64,000 nucleotides of DNA from Streptococcus pseudoporcinus LQ 940-04 (GTDB lineage Bacteria; Bacillota; Bacilli; Lactobacillales; Streptococcaceae): the NCBI RefSeq assembly GCF_000188035.1, contig NZ_AEUY02000005.1, forward strand, positions 1,488,001-1,552,000. Direction: 5' to 3'. Shown here piece by piece: positions 62,570 to 64,000 of this stretch. A model generated the notes under the pieces. The model had not been told where the DNA came from. It was given only the letters and a program-made list of their open reading frames with translations, and made no database searches. Position 1 is the stretch's first letter; each line of letters opens with the position of its first letter. Position numbers and translations under genes: made by a program.

Positions 62570-64000
62570 TTAATTTGATTTTCTTTTAAAGAAGGGTATC
62601 AAACTTAAGACTAAAGCTGAAATAAGAGATAGAGCTCCTAAAAGTTTATGCGTTTTTTGTGAGTCATTCGTGATCGGTAATGACTTTTCTTTTTCTTGTC
62701 CTTTTACGACCTTAGCTGCTTTAAAGTTAAGATCTTGTTTAGTGGTAGTTGCTTTTTTGGTAACTAATTCTGTAGCATCCTGATTCTTTTGCTCATCCTC
62801 ATCTCCATGGATAAGTGGTTTTACAACAATTTTTTCCTTATTTAATTGATTTTCTTTATCAGGTAAAACTGGAGCTTGCTCACCAAGAAGAATCTCATCT
62901 ACTTTATCGTTTCCTTTATTTTTAAGTAACTCTTCAAGTGTAATAGCGCTATAATTACCAGCTCTATCCTCTAGAACATAGTATAAGCGATCCATTTTGC
63001 TGATATCAATTGTAATCATTTCTCCACTCAACTCATCTTCAATTTCTGTTGGTATGATAAATTGACCATTTTCATCTCTATCAAAGAAAATAAAGTTAAC
63101 TACTTCATCACCATATTTATAATAGAGACGATCACGATAAGCATCATTTGAATGATCACTAAACACTTTTGGAATCGTCAAACTTCTTGTCTCTGAATCA
63201 AAACTAATATTCTTAGGAAGTTCTGGTAAAGTCAAATCAACTAAAATATTGAAGTCCACAGACTGCTCACTAGCTCCCTTTGCAATCGGGGTATAGATAA
63301 CACGATAAATATAGTTTCCTTCTTTCACGATATTACCAGAAGAATCTTTACCATCCCATTTTGTTTTCTCTAAAATACCTTGTTTTAATTCATTAGTATT
63401 GACATGTTTTTGGGCAAACGGTGTAACCTGGCTTTCCCAAATTGGTGTTGTTAAATCATCATTTTTAAAGACCTGTGCTTTAATATCTTTAGCATTTCTT
63501 AAGAAAATCCCTTTAAAGACAAGGCTATCCATATTATTATCACCATTTGGTGATATAGCAAGATAAGGTTTGCCATCTTGGAAATAGAAGCGTCTAACTG
63601 TATCATCACCTTCTTTTATGTAGGAACCAAGGAAATCTTCAATAGAAATTTCTGGAGAAAGTTCAGCTGAAAACTCTTCCGACTTACTTCCTTCCACTAT
63701 TGACCATGGTGTAAAATCTGTCATCAATCCTGTAAAGTGGCTATTTTTAATTTGTTGAATACTATCAACTTTAAAGTCTAGTTTATCTTGACCTTCTTCT
63801 GGACTGTAATAGAAAGTACCTTCAAGGCTCTTATAAATTGGGCTATCTAGAGCTTCCAAATCAGCAAATTTTCCTTTAAAGCCAAGAAACGGAATGGAAA
63901 GTGCATTTTGAAGGCCATCATTTGTGTCAAAATGAACAAAACCATCCACAAAGTAACCATTAATCATTTCACTACTTAATTCAGCATCAAACTTACTAAT
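62570..64000 (-). CDS. C5a-peptidase-like cell-wall-anchored serine protease, C-terminal part
   Basis: The frame is open to the right edge, so only the last 476 residues are seen and the catalytic subtilisin domain is outside. Visible parts match the Fn3-like region of streptococcal C5a peptidases/lactocepins (INGYFVDGFVHF, then LSIPFLGFKGKFADLEALDSPIY and LEGTFYYSP). Further beta domains and a Lys/Glu-rich wall-spanning tail follow. The anchor is LPITND, a hydrophobic helix and KRKSN. S. uberis has a SrtA-anchored protease of this type. SrtA in this window should process it. Confidence 0.88.
   Translation of the reverse strand: MSKFDAELSSEMINGYFVDGFVHFDTNDGLQNALSIPFLGFKGKFADLEALDSPIYKSLEGTFYYSPEEGQDKLDFKVDSIQQIKNSHFTGLMTDFTPWSIVEGSKSEEFSAELSPEISIEDFLGSYIKEGDDTVRRFYFQDGKPYLAISPNGDNNMDSLVFKGIFLRNAKDIKAQVFKNDDLTTPIWESQVTPFAQKHVNTNELKQGILEKTKWDGKDSSGNIVKEGNYIYRVIYTPIAKGASEQSVDFNILVDLTLPELPKNISFDSETRSLTIPKVFSDHSNDAYRDRLYYKYGDEVVNFIFFDRDENGQFIIPTEIEDELSGEMITIDISKMDRLYYVLEDRAGNYSAITLEELLKNKGNDKVDEILLGEQAPVLPDKENQLNKEKIVVKPLIHGDEDEQKNQDATELVTKKATTTKQDLNFKAAKVVKGQEKEKSLPITNDSQKTHKLLGALSLISALVLSLIPFFKRKSN

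Overview
The window is a low-GC Firmicute chromosome and reads as a pyogenic-group Streptococcus, most likely Streptococcus uberis or a close relative. This is inferred from gene content and order: nox-ldh-gyrA-srtA, guaA-GntR-ylxM-ffh, a streptococcal dif site beside xerS, topA-dprA-rnhB-rbgA, an asd RNA, coaB-coaC with an ECF transporter, and a wall-anchored C5a-peptidase-like protein ending in an LPITND sorting signal. No rRNA, tRNA, CRISPR array or prophage was found. Most of the window is housekeeping chromosome with a few decayed pieces: a GNAT pseudogene, an IS1182-type element with three frameshifts, an IS3 orfB scrap and one unidentified remnant.

Layout. 1-8 kb: tail of a nucleoid-associated protein, a lysozyme-like protein, NADH oxidase, L-lactate dehydrogenase, gyrase A with sortase A, and a VOC protein. 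8-16 kb: a secreted DUF1002 protein, a DUF554 membrane protein, a small RHH-like protein with a GNAT pseudogene, a peptide/proton symporter, a cation/proton antiporter and guaA. 16-26 kb: a GntR regulator, ylxM-ffh, a ferric-reductase-like flavocytochrome, a LexA-like self-cleaving repressor, small redox and cupin genes, and a split ThrE exporter. At 25.9 kb the dif_SL site and xerS mark the replication terminus, and after it most genes run on the minus strand. 27-38 kb: a BceAB-RS-type antimicrobial-peptide module, trmFO, a SatD/DUF3307 pair, and a D-2-hydroxyacid dehydrogenase/PTS-IIC operon facing a LysR regulator. 39-64 kb: topA, dprA, maa, rnhB-rbgA, DUF1836-hemolysin III, the IS relic, a lipid kinase, a YtxH operon with an unlisted 50-residue protein, an ABC-F protein facing a MocR regulator, a stand-alone ATP-cone protein, asd with its RNA, cls, fhs, lplA, coaB-coaC-ECF, pgm, and the C-terminal part of the surface protease.

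Working together: the lactate and NADH genes (nox, ldh, D-2-hydroxyacid dehydrogenase) serve fermentative redox balance. SrtA would anchor the protease at the right edge. XerS acts at the adjacent dif to resolve chromosome dimers. The BceAB-RS proteins form a sense-and-flux resistance module. coaB-coaC-ECF is a pantothenate-to-CoA unit.

The best candidate for something undescribed is SatD/DUF3307. SatD looks like a divergent class III nucleotide-cyclase fold fused to a helix-turn-helix, it is translationally coupled to a polytopic membrane protein, and its promoters sit inside a phased array of 27-28 bp repeats. Other points of note are a MocR regulator lacking the PLP lysine, two apparently leaderless genes (ylxM, coaB), a xerS promoter whose -35 lies in dif, and an asd RNA that has its own promoter and terminator.
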